64,000 nucleotides of DNA from Phycisphaerales bacterium (GTDB taxonomy: Bacteria > Planctomycetota > Phycisphaerae > UBA1845). Both the position numbers and the translations under genes were made by a program. Every line of letters begins with the position of its first letter. Position 1 is the first letter of the stretch. Shown here one piece after another: positions 52,213 to 62,120 of this stretch. The notes under the pieces are model-generated. The model ran no database searches. It saw only the letters and a program-made list of their open reading frames with translations, and had not been told where the DNA came from. Location: contig JADZBE010000039.1 of NCBI GenBank assembly GCA_020852275.1, positions 219,606 through 283,605 on the forward strand. The letters are read 5' to 3'.

Positions 52213-53397
52213 GTGCGAAATTCGCAGTGGGAACAATTTGGTGCAACGACGGTGGTCTTCGCCGGCGGCGGGACGGGGGGGCACTTGTACCCTGCGCTGG
52301 CCGTCGCGGAGGAGATTCGCCACCGCCGACCCGAGGCGCGGATCGTGTTCTGCGGATCCGACCGCCGCATCGATGAGATCATCCTGTCCACCTCCGGATG
52401 TGAGGCGGTTACGCAACATCTGCCCAGGCTCAGCAAGGCGCCTTGGCGCTGGCCTGCGATTCTGAAGGGATACCGCCAGGCACTTAGCTCAAGTCGAAGT
52501 CTGCTGGCGAGCCTGCGACCCTCCGTGGTGATTGGAAGCGGCGGGGCGGCGAGTCTGCCAGTCATGCTGCAGGCACGGAGGGTGGGCATCCCCACCGTTC
52601 TGTTCAATCCGGACGCGCTGCCGGGCCGGGCGAACCGGTTCCTCGCGCGGCGGGCGGATCGCGTGCTGGTGCAGTGGGAGGAGAGCGTCGCCCATTTCCC
52701 GCGGCGGGATCGCGTCCACGTGACGGGTTGCCCGGTGCGACCGGCGTTCCTAAGCGGCGATCGAGATGGAAGCGGCGCGAAGTTCGGGCTTGATCCGTCG
52801 AAGAAGACGCTGCTGATCACCGGCGCGTCGCTGGGCGCACGCACGGTCAACCGAGCGGTGGTGGCGTGCCTGGATCTGGTCCGCGGCTTTCCCGACTGGC
52901 AGGTGCTGCACCTGACCGGCGACGCGGATTATCAGGAAGTGCTCAAGGCTTACGCGAGTACCGCGACATCCGGCGTTGTGCTTGCGTACACGCACGACAT
53001 GGCCGATGCTCTGCGGGCCGCGGACCTCGTCGTGTCGCGGGCCGGGGCGTCCACGCTGGCGGAGCTGACGGCGATGGGTCGTCCGTCGATCCTGCTGCCG
53101 TACCCGTTTCACCGCGACATGCACCAGCTCGCCAACGCCTGCGTTCTGGCGGACGGCGGCGCGGCGGTCGTGCTGAAGGACCGGATCGAGGCGGCGCGGA
53201 ATGCTCCGGTCTTGAAGGAGGCGCTAGGCTCGCTGCTGGGCGACGAAGCGCGTCGGCGGAAGATGGCGGATGCCGCGCGGCGCCAGGGTCGAAGGGACGC
53301 GGCAGCGGTGGTTGTCGATCACGTCTTCGAGTTGGCGCGGCAAGTTGAAGTGAATGAGCCGGAATGTGTGAAGGCGCAGTGCGCGAGCACCCGATAG
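52213..53397 (+). CDS. murG: Lipid II synthase (GlcNAc transferase MurG)
   Basis: 394 residues, GT28 enzyme on the inner membrane face that transfers GlcNAc from UDP-GlcNAc to lipid I. GTG 52213 start gives the family N-terminus, with GGGTGGHLYPALAVAEE as glycine-rich loop, SGGAASLPVML, then NPDALPGRANRFLARRA, and HDMADALRAADLVVSRAGASTLAELTAMGRPSILLPYPF in the donor-binding half. It starts 20 bp after ftsW. The last 30 residues after VFELARQ are extra. Confidence 0.95.
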   Translation: MRNSQWEQFGATTVVFAGGGTGGHLYPALAVAEEIRHRRPEARIVFCGSDRRIDEIILSTSGCEAVTQHLPRLSKAPWRWPAILKGYRQALSSSRSLLASLRPSVVIGSGGAASLPVMLQARRVGIPTVLFNPDALPGRANRFLARRADRVLVQWEESVAHFPRRDRVHVTGCPVRPAFLSGDRDGSGAKFGLDPSKKTLLITGASLGARTVNRAVVACLDLVRGFPDWQVLHLTGDADYQEVLKAYASTATSGVVLAYTHDMADALRAADLVVSRAGASTLAELTAMGRPSILLPYPFHRDMHQLANACVLADGGAAVVLKDRIEAARNAPVLKEALGSLLGDEARRRKMADAARRQGRRDAAAVVVDHVFELARQVEVNEPECVKAQCASTR

Positions 53398-53453
53398 TAG
53401 TGACCAGTTGCCGATGAAGTGGCGCGCGAGACGCGCGCGAATCGCGGGGAAGG

Positions 53454-54869
53454 ATGCCCATGCTGATGCACGCAGGGAATGACGCATCGGGAATGAACTG
53501 GGGCGGAACGAAGATCCACATGGTCGGCGTCGGCGGCTGCGGCATGATGGGCGCGGCCTCGATCCTCGCCGACTTGGGCGCGAAGGTCAGCGGGACGGAT
53601 CGCCAGGGCTTCGAGGGCATGGGTGAACTGGTCCGCAAGGGCGTCGTGGTGACGATCGGGCACGGGGCCGAGTACGTCCGCGAGGGGACGGAGCTGCTGG
53701 TTCGCACCGCGGCGGTCGGGTTGAATCACCCGGAAGTCGAGGAGGCGCAGCGGCGCGGCGTCTCCGTGCTCAAGTATGCCGAGCTGATCGGGCAGCTCAT
53801 GCGCGGGCGACTGGGCATCGCCATCGCCGGCACGCACGGCAAGACCACCACGACCGCGATGACGGCGCACATCTTCCGCACCGCCGGTCTGGCTCCCACG
53901 TTCGTCGTCGGAGCGAAATCCGATCAACTCGGCGGCAGCGCGGCGCTGGGAGACGGTCCGCACTTCATCGTCGAGTCGTGCGAGTATGATCGTTCCTTCC
54001 ACCAGTTTTATCCGCGGTTCGCGTCGATCCTCAACGTCGAGAAAGACCACTTCGACTGCTACCCGGACATGGACTCGCTGATCGAGGCGTTCTCACAGTT
54101 CGCGCGGCAGGTACACCCCCATGGGCTGCTCGTCTGCCGGGCGGACGATCCCCTGGCGCGGCAGGCCGCCGCGGAGACGACGGCGCGCGTGGAGACGTTC
54201 GGCTTCGGGGCGGAAGCGGACTGGCGCGGCGTGCATTGCGAATGCGAGCGGGGTCGGTTCGCCTTCAGTGTGGAACATCAGGGGCGCGAGGTGCTGCGGA
54301 CTCGGCTGACCGTTCTGGGCGAACACAACGTTGCCAACGCGCTGGCGGCCACGGCGCTTTCCATCAGCGCCGGCGTTGCGCCCGCCGACGTGGCGCAGGC
54401 GCTCTCGACGTTTACCGGCGCGCAGCGGCGGATGACGTTCAAAGGGTTCGCGCGCGGCGTCACGATCGTGGACGACTACGCCCATCACCCGACGGAAATC
54501 CGGGTGACGATCGACGCGGTCAAGCGCTCGTGCGATCCGCGGCGCACCTGGGTCGTGTTCCAGCCGCACCAGTTCTGCCGCACGAAGTTCCTGCTCGACG
54601 AGTTCGCAGGGTCGTTCGACGCGGCGGACGAAGTGATCGTGCCCGACGTATACGAGGCGCGGGCGGAAGGGGAGATTCAGCGGGACGTGAACTCCGCCGA
54701 CCTGGTGTCGCGCATGAAGCGTCGCGGGGTCAGCGTGCGGCATATCCCGCTGCTGAAGGAAGTCTCGGGCGAGCTGGCCCCGCAGCTTGCCGAGGGGGAT
54801 CTCGTCCTGACGCTGGGCGCGGGGGACGTGTGGAAGGTGGCGGATGAGCTGGTGGCGGCCATGGGCTGA
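53454..54869 (+). CDS. murC: UDP-N-acetylmuramate--L-alanine ligase
   Basis: 471 residues, adds the first amino acid (L-Ala) of the stem peptide. N-terminal UDP-binding segment IHMVGVGGCGMMGAASIL, ATP loop AIAGTHGKTTTT (about 124-135), EKDHFDCYPDMDSL, VLGEHNVANALAA, DDYAHHPTEI and FQPHQFCRT. The GGGGAAGG upstream supports ATG 53454; a second ATG two codons later is possible. Its last 26 bp overlap murB. Confidence 0.95.
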   Translation: MPMLMHAGNDASGMNWGGTKIHMVGVGGCGMMGAASILADLGAKVSGTDRQGFEGMGELVRKGVVVTIGHGAEYVREGTELLVRTAAVGLNHPEVEEAQRRGVSVLKYAELIGQLMRGRLGIAIAGTHGKTTTTAMTAHIFRTAGLAPTFVVGAKSDQLGGSAALGDGPHFIVESCEYDRSFHQFYPRFASILNVEKDHFDCYPDMDSLIEAFSQFARQVHPHGLLVCRADDPLARQAAAETTARVETFGFGAEADWRGVHCECERGRFAFSVEHQGREVLRTRLTVLGEHNVANALAATALSISAGVAPADVAQALSTFTGAQRRMTFKGFARGVTIVDDYAHHPTEIRVTIDAVKRSCDPRRTWVVFQPHQFCRTKFLLDEFAGSFDAADEVIVPDVYEARAEGEIQRDVNSADLVSRMKRRGVSVRHIPLLKEVSGELAPQLAEGDLVLTLGAGDVWKVADELVAAMG

Positions 54870-55722
54870 CCGGATCGAGCCGGACGCGCCGATCGGCGCC
54901 ATGACGTGGTACCGCATCGGCGGGCGGGCGCGCTGGTTGGCGCATCCGCGCGATGCGGAGGATCTCGCGGCGCTGTGCCGTCGCGTCCGGCAGGAGGGTC
55001 TGACGCTGCGCGTGCTGGGCCGCGGCGCGAACGTCTTGGTGCGCGACGAAGGATTCGACGGCGTGGTGGTCCGGCTGGATGCGCCGAGTTTCACCCGCGT
55101 GACGTTCGACGGGGCACGGGTCCTTGCGGGAGGCGGCGCGGACCTGATGCGCCTGTGCCGGACGTGTGCGGAGCGGGGTTTGTCGGGGATCGAGGGTCTG
55201 GCGGCCATTCCCGCTTCGATCGGCGGCGCGGTGCGGATGAACGCGGGCGGGCGGTTCGGTCAGCTCGGCGACGTGGTGCGTTGCGCGACGCTGCTGACGG
55301 TTGAAGGCGCGCTGCGCGAAGTCGAGAAGGCGGGAATCGGCTTCGGCTACCGCACGTGGGGATGGGATCGCGCGATGGTGCTGAGTGCGGAGCTGGAGCT
55401 GGCGGTGGACGATCCGCTGCGCGTGCGCGGCCGGTTCAAGGAATACTGGCGGATGAAGCGCGCGACGCAGCCGGTGGGCGAGCGCAGCGCGGGATGCGTG
55501 TTCAAGAACCCGCCGCAGGAGTCCTCCGGAAGGCTGATCGACAGCGCGGGTCTGAAAGGAGCGACGAGCGGAGGCGCGCAGGTCTCGCTTCGACATGCGA
55601 ATTTCATCGTGGCCGCGGAGGACGCGCTCGCGGCGGATGTGCTGCGGCTGGCGGACCATGTGCGACGCACGGTTCGAGATCGCTTCGGGACCGAGTTGGA
55701 ATTGGAAATGGAAGTGTGGTGA
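54844..55722 (+). CDS. murB: UDP-N-acetylenolpyruvoylglucosamine reductase
   Basis: 292 residues, FAD-dependent reduction of UDP-GlcNAc-enolpyruvate to UDP-MurNAc. FAD domain: MTWYRIGGRARWL, LRVLGRGANVLVRD, AIPASIGGAVRMNAGGRFG. C-terminal: ATQPVGERSAGCVFKNP, then AGLKGATSGGAQVSLRHANFIV. The position of the usual proton-donating Ser in GSxFKNP is Cys218 here (AGCVFKNP); Cys is known in other MurB proteins and should work. It overlaps murC by 26 bp, so translation is coupled. No Y-loop insertion as in type I is apparent. Confidence 0.93.
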   Translation: MSWWRPWADRIEPDAPIGAMTWYRIGGRARWLAHPRDAEDLAALCRRVRQEGLTLRVLGRGANVLVRDEGFDGVVVRLDAPSFTRVTFDGARVLAGGGADLMRLCRTCAERGLSGIEGLAAIPASIGGAVRMNAGGRFGQLGDVVRCATLLTVEGALREVEKAGIGFGYRTWGWDRAMVLSAELELAVDDPLRVRGRFKEYWRMKRATQPVGERSAGCVFKNPPQESSGRLIDSAGLKGATSGGAQVSLRHANFIVAAEDALAADVLRLADHVRRTVRDRFGTELELEMEVW

Positions 55723-55725
55723 ATC

Positions 55726-56000
55726 GGGCGTCGAGGTGTTGTGAGATGGGCATTGAGGCGTTGTGAGACCGGCATTGAGGGGTTGTGAGGCGGGCATGCG
55801 GCTGCCGTCTCCCCCCTCCTCTTGGGAAGAGACTCAGGAAGGGTGTTGCGGGTTCAAGCCGATCTTGAAGGCGCACAGGTTGGAAACCTGTGCTACAGAC
55901 ACCGGTTGAAAACCGGTGCCACACACACAGGTTGGAAACCTGTGCTACACCACCGGTTGGAAACCGGTGCCACAGGCCCGGTGCCACAGGCCCGGTGCCG
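55726..56000. repeat. 22-bp tandem repeats and GGTTGGAAACC palindromes between murB and ddl
   Basis: 55726-55793 holds three copies of a 22-23 bp unit (GGGCATTGAGGCGTTGTGAG and variants). 55875-56000 holds four palindromes of the CACAGGTTGGAAACCTGTG and CACCGGTTGGAAACCGGTG type, trailing into GGCCCGGTGCC copies. The whole spacer is repeat DNA; no gene is seen. Confidence 0.85.
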
Positions 56001-56049
56001 CGGGGCCAGTGCCCCAGTGTCGGTGTCACATATATATTGAGGGTGCTTC

Positions 56050-57048
56050 ATGCATTCATCAGGCAGTAAGTCAAAGAGTTTGTCGCCTAGTCTGGAGGTC
56101 ACCGTGCTTTCCGGGGGCGTGGGGGTCGAGCGGGAGGTGAGTCTGCAGAGCGGCGCGGGCGTGTTCGAGGCGCTGCGCCGGCTGGGGCACCGCGCGGTCA
56201 ACTGCGACATCACGCCGGGCGACCTTTCGCCGCTTCATCGCAGCGCGGATTTCGTCTTCATCGCCTTGCACGGCGAGTTCGGCGAGGACGGCACGCTCCA
56301 GCGCGAGCTGGATCGCCGGGGCATTCCTTACTGCGGCAGCGGGGCGGAGGCGTCCGCCGTGGCATTCGACAAGGTCGCGGCCAAGCGGCGCTTCGTCGCG
56401 GCGGGCGTCCCGACGGCGGGCTATCACGTGCTGACAAGCGCCAACTACCTTTCGCAGATCAACGACATCGAGCTGCCCTGCGTGGTCAAGCCCGTCGCGT
56501 CCGGCAGCAGCGTGGGCACGAGCATCCCCAAGGACCGCGACGCGCTGCTTACGGCCGTGCGCGAGCGCATCGAGGCCGAGGGTCGGGCGCTGGTGGAGCG
56601 GTACATCCGCGGCCCGGAGCTGACGGTCGGCATTCTCGGCGATCGCGCGCTGCCCGTCTGCGAGATTCGCACCCGGCGGGAGTTTTACGACTACCAGGCC
56701 AAGTACATCGACGACGACACGGAATACCTGTTCGAGCTTGACTTTCCGCCGGCGCTGCTGACGCGCGTGCAGGAGTTGAGCCTCGTCGCACATCGCGCGC
56801 TGGGCTGCGAGGTGTTCTCCCGCGTGGACTGGATGGTGGACGGCGAGACGCTTGAGCCTTCCGCGCTGGAGGTGAACACGATTCCGGGATTTACGAGCCA
56901 TTCGCTGCTTCCCAAGGCCGCGTCGCGCGTGGGCATCGGCTTCGATCGGCTGGTGCAGCAAATCGTCGAGCTGTCGCTGACCCGCACGCGTTCGGCGGAG
57001 TCGGTGGAGCGCCGCATTGAGCGGCAGGAGGTTCTCGCCGCGCGATAA
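56050..57048 (+). CDS. ddl: D-alanine--D-alanine ligase
   Basis: 332 residues, ATP-grasp enzyme making the D-Ala-D-Ala used by MurF. Visible: VLSGGVGVEREVSLQSG, ALHGEFGEDGTLQ, SGAEASAVAFDK, CVVKPVASGSSVGTS (glycine-rich ATP loop), RVDWMV, and LEVNTIPGFTSHSLLPKAA with the metal-binding Glu/Asn. ATG 56050 start. The last 20 residues are basic and variable. A palindrome array follows. Confidence 0.95.
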   Translation: MHSSGSKSKSLSPSLEVTVLSGGVGVEREVSLQSGAGVFEALRRLGHRAVNCDITPGDLSPLHRSADFVFIALHGEFGEDGTLQRELDRRGIPYCGSGAEASAVAFDKVAAKRRFVAAGVPTAGYHVLTSANYLSQINDIELPCVVKPVASGSSVGTSIPKDRDALLTAVRERIEAEGRALVERYIRGPELTVGILGDRALPVCEIRTRREFYDYQAKYIDDDTEYLFELDFPPALLTRVQELSLVAHRALGCEVFSRVDWMVDGETLEPSALEVNTIPGFTSHSLLPKAASRVGIGFDRLVQQIVELSLTRTRSAESVERRIERQEVLAAR

Positions 57049-57318
57049 GCCGCCGGCGCCTGTGGCACCGGTTTTCTGGCTGAAAGTGTGGCACCGGTTT
57101 CCAACCGGTGTGTGTGGCACCGGTTTCCAACCGGTGTGTGTGGCACAGGTTTTCCAACCTGTGGGTTTGGCACAGGTGTTCAACAGGCGTGTGTGGCACC
57201 GGTTTGCAACCGGAGTGTGTGGCACAGGTTTTCCAACCTGTGCAGGATTTGAACCAACCTGTAAATTCCTCGGTAATCGGCGCATACGCGGCGGGAACGG
57301 GGTTTCTCACTGAGACTC
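57049..57318. repeat. Palindrome-filled spacer between ddl and the ftsQ-like gene
   Basis: 57060-57245 is a run of at least six copies of CACCGGTTTCCAACCGGTG and CACAGGTTTTCCAACCTGTG, in inverted orientation relative to the arrays at 27.7 and 29.2 kb. No gene is seen. Confidence 0.85.
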
Positions 57319-58209
57319 ATGGCTGCAAGACGCAAGACAAAACGGGAAACGAAGAAAGAACGCGAAGGTTCGACAACCGCGGCGTGGCTGTCCACCGCGT
57401 GGCGGCGCGCCCGCCGCCCGATGTTGCACGTCGCGGGATTGGCGCTTTTCTTGGCGATGAGCGCGGCGATCCTGCGCCTGCTGGACGCGCGCGTAAACGC
57501 GCAGCTCGTGGAGCGGACGCGGGCAAGGCTGGAGTTTCCTGAGGTCCCGAAGTCGATCCAGGATCTCGTGACGGAGGATCTCTCGCGCCGGCTGGCGCCC
57601 CTGCTGCCGCGCGAGTGGACGGGCGACGGGCTGTGCACGGCACTCGCGGAGGAAGCGCGGCGCTGCGGCTGGGTCCGCGAACTGCACGCGGTGCGCCGCA
57701 GGTCGGACGGCGTTTTCGTCGTGTCCGCCCGGTACCATGAGCCGTTTGCGATGGTGGACATGCACGACGGCTACGCGCTGGTCGATCGCGGCGGCGTGCG
57801 GCTTCCCGGCACGTACACGTTTCACCGCACGTGGAAGCTCATCCAAGGCGTGCGCGAGACTGCGCCGCTGCCCGGCGCACGCTGGGGCGGAGCGGACCTG
57901 GCCGCGGGGATTGCCGTGCTTGACCGCATCATGCGCGAGCCGTTCGCCGATCAGATTACCGGCGTCCTGGTGGACAACTTCGGCGGCCGCGTGGACCCCC
58001 ACGCCAGCCACATCGTCCTGGCCACCGACCGCGCCGGCGGGCGGATCCACTGGGGGTCCGCGCCCGGCAGCGAACTTGTAGAAAACACCGTAGAGCAGAA
58101 GCTGGCCATTCTCCGCGCCAATTTCCGCGACACGGGACGTGCCGACGCGGACCACGCGGGCATCGACATCAGCACCTTCGCCGATCGCTTCGTTGTCCTG
58201 GCGCCCTAG
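57319..58209 (+). CDS. FtsQ/DivIB-like membrane protein
   Basis: 296 residues: basic cytoplasmic start (MAARRKTKRETKKEREG), one membrane helix (MLHVAGLALFLAMSAAILRLL, about 35-55), and a roughly 235-residue periplasmic part that could contain POTRA and beta domains as FtsQ has. Similarity is weak; the main reasons are size, topology and its place after ddl, where ftsQ occurs in other dcw clusters. ftsA and ftsZ do not follow. Its partners would be the FtsL-like protein and FtsWI. Confidence 0.65.
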   Translation: MAARRKTKRETKKEREGSTTAAWLSTAWRRARRPMLHVAGLALFLAMSAAILRLLDARVNAQLVERTRARLEFPEVPKSIQDLVTEDLSRRLAPLLPREWTGDGLCTALAEEARRCGWVRELHAVRRRSDGVFVVSARYHEPFAMVDMHDGYALVDRGGVRLPGTYTFHRTWKLIQGVRETAPLPGARWGGADLAAGIAVLDRIMREPFADQITGVLVDNFGGRVDPHASHIVLATDRAGGRIHWGSAPGSELVENTVEQKLAILRANFRDTGRADADHAGIDISTFADRFVVLAP

Positions 58210-58327
58210 CGCCGCATCCTCTGCACGGGCTGCCTCGCCAGTCCTCCCGGCCTGTGGCAGGGATCCGTAGCAGCGGCACCACGGAGCAAGGACACCAACG
58301 GCGTGTTCTTGGCTTCCACGGCCTGGT

Positions 58328-58350
58328 GAGTACGCCAGACCGTGCCACCC
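58328..58350 (-). repeat. Dispersed 22-bp element (inverted copy)
   Basis: GAGTACGCCAGACCGTGCC followed by ACCC: reverse complement of the GGTGGCAcGGTCTGGcGTACTC element seen at 5871-5893 and 22035-22056. Confidence 0.7.
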
Positions 58351-58486
58351 GACTCGCCCGTCATCAAGGCTCGGCAAGGCTGCGCTCGAGGAGGCTTTCT
58401 GCGGAGCGGCCTCGAGTCGCCAGACCTCGCACAACCCCGTACAATCCGCCCGCGGTCCGGCTCGGTCCGCGGGATTCGGACAGGAC

Positions 58487-60385
<1,899 letters not shown>

Positions 60386-60510
60386 GGGTGCGGGCGCCGC
60401 GCGTCCTTCCCTCGAAGGCGGGAATCCAGTCCCTGCTTTCAAGCGCAGTCATGCCCCAAAATCCGCGCGCCCCGGCGTTTGAGCCTCACTTCACAAAGAT
60501 CAAGGTTCCG

Positions 60511-61104
60511 TCAGCCAAGCTCGGCAAGCATCCTCCAAACGCCGAAGCCGACGAAGGCGGTCACGAACAGGACGAGTGTCCCGCGCATGAAGGGGGCGAT
60601 CGGGCGCGAGAGCCTGAAAATCCGGTCTTGCGTCCCGCGCGGCAGCGTGCTGAATCCCGCGACGACGACGGTCAGCGCCAGCACGAACAGGCCGAACGGG
60701 TGATAGCTCCAGCTTTCGGACCACATGCCTCGGATCGCACAACTCACGCTGCGGGACAGACCACATCCCAGGCATGGCAGCCCATTCAACCATCGTGAAG
60801 GGCACAGCGCCACGCCCCACCCGTGCGGCGGGTGGATCACAGCGCCCAGCAGGATCAGCCACGCCACGCCCGCTCCGCTGCGCCGCTTCCGCTTGGACTG
60901 CGCGATGTTGGCCGGATCGCCGGGGTTGCAGCTCGGATCGCCGGGGTTGCGGGGCGATGCACCCGGCAACATCCCGCGCCGACCGGCATCCTCGAATGGA
61001 ATCGTTCGTGCGATCACGGCACCGCGATCCAGCGGGCTGGCGCTGGCAATCAAACACACTGTTTCAGGACCCACGGCTTCGTAGCGAAACCCTCGCTTCC
61101 TCAC
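60511..61104 (-). CDS. DUF2752 membrane protein
   Basis: 197 residues. Core motif CPSRWLNGLPCLGCGLSRSV...HPFG matches DUF2752 (CP...GxPCPGCGLTR...HP.G), a small membrane family of unknown function whose Cys residues may bind a metal. Two or three membrane helices flank it (AWLILLGAVIHPPH; GLFVLALTVVVAGF; GTLVLFVTAFVGFGVW). The N-terminal 70 residues carry an imperfect NPGDPS/NPGDPA repeat and look like low-complexity expansion. GTG start at 61104; a later internal start is possible. Confidence 0.8.
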   Translation of the reverse strand: MRKRGFRYEAVGPETVCLIASASPLDRGAVIARTIPFEDAGRRGMLPGASPRNPGDPSCNPGDPANIAQSKRKRRSGAGVAWLILLGAVIHPPHGWGVALCPSRWLNGLPCLGCGLSRSVSCAIRGMWSESWSYHPFGLFVLALTVVVAGFSTLPRGTQDRIFRLSRPIAPFMRGTLVLFVTAFVGFGVWRMLAELG

Positions 61105-61137
61105 GGTCGCGGCTCAGTTGGGCAACAGGGTCTGAAT

Positions 61138-61932
61138 CTAGTTGAGCAACCCCTGCAGCAGCTTCGCGTTGGCGCCGGTGAAATAACTCGTCACGTTGGC
61201 GAGGAACATCACGCCGTAGGCCCATTTCAGATGCTCGTTGGCGTTCACGGCGAGCGCGAAGTACAATGTGTAGATGGGGCAGAAGAGCGCGCCGAGACCG
61301 TGCCCGATGCCCGTCTTGAACGCCTCGATCAGTACCCAGATGAACACGCCCAGTCCGACCAGACCTGAGCCGATCGCAGCGACCAGCCCCAGCGACGGAC
61401 TCACATGAGCCGCACCGATGGCGCCGAAGCCGATCACGCCCACCGCCAAGCCGAGTACGAAAGGCTGCTTGAAAGGCCCCTCCAGCAGACCGCCACCCAT
61501 GCCTGATCCTTTGGGTTTGGCCTTGCGAGCTGGCCCGCCGCCGCCGCCCCTGTCGATCTTGACCGCGAGCTTCTTGCCGATCTGCTTGTTGAATCCGCAG
61601 GACGTGCAGAGGACTGCGCCGCGCTGCATGACCGCGCCGCACTCCGGACAGTTCGGTCCGGCGTCCAGCGCCTCGGCGCCCTGCTCGATGTCCGCCAGGT
61701 CGGCGAGCAATCCGAATCCGTCGTCGGCCTGGGGCTTGCTGCGCGGCGCGGGCGGCGCGCTCGGATGCCGCGCCTTCGCCACGACCGGCTCGCCCGCCTT
61801 GAGCTTGCGGGCGGCTTCATCATGGCAGGGCTGGCAGTAGTAGTGGCCTTGCGCGTCCTTGACGCGCGCGACGCGCGACACATCCTTCTTGCAGAGGCGG
61901 CAGACTTTGTTGGATGATGGCTGAACGCTCAC
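61138..61932 (-). CDS. Double zinc-ribbon membrane protein
   Basis: 264 residues, start GTG 61932 (CGGAGG upstream at a good distance). Two zinc ribbons: CRLCKKDVSRVARVKDAQGH...CQPC near the N-terminus and CPECGAVMQRGAVLCTSCGF in the middle, then a Gly/Lys-rich linker and four hydrophobic helices (FVLGLAVGVIGFGAIGA, LVAAIGSGLVGLGVFIWVLI, ALFCPIYTLYFALAV, WAYGVMFLANVTSYF). A common planctomycete layout of unknown function, perhaps related to the zinc-ribbon/TM2 protein at 17 kb. Next to the DUF2752 gene on the same strand (33 bp away), so probably co-transcribed. Confidence 0.8.
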   Translation of the reverse strand: MSVQPSSNKVCRLCKKDVSRVARVKDAQGHYYCQPCHDEAARKLKAGEPVVAKARHPSAPPAPRSKPQADDGFGLLADLADIEQGAEALDAGPNCPECGAVMQRGAVLCTSCGFNKQIGKKLAVKIDRGGGGGPARKAKPKGSGMGGGLLEGPFKQPFVLGLAVGVIGFGAIGAAHVSPSLGLVAAIGSGLVGLGVFIWVLIEAFKTGIGHGLGALFCPIYTLYFALAVNANEHLKWAYGVMFLANVTSYFTGANAKLLQGLLN

Positions 61933-62120
61933 GTGAGGAACCTCCGATGAAATCGTCCACGGACTGAAGGCACGTCGCCGGCGCTTCCGGGCCAATCCAT
62001 CCTGGGCTTCCAAGCCGCGCGGCGAACTGTCATGATAAGCCACCGGGCTGTTGGATTCAAACGTTAGTTCTCATGGGTGGCGTTTCGCCGCTGATCCATG
62101 CACGATGATCTGCGCCCGGC

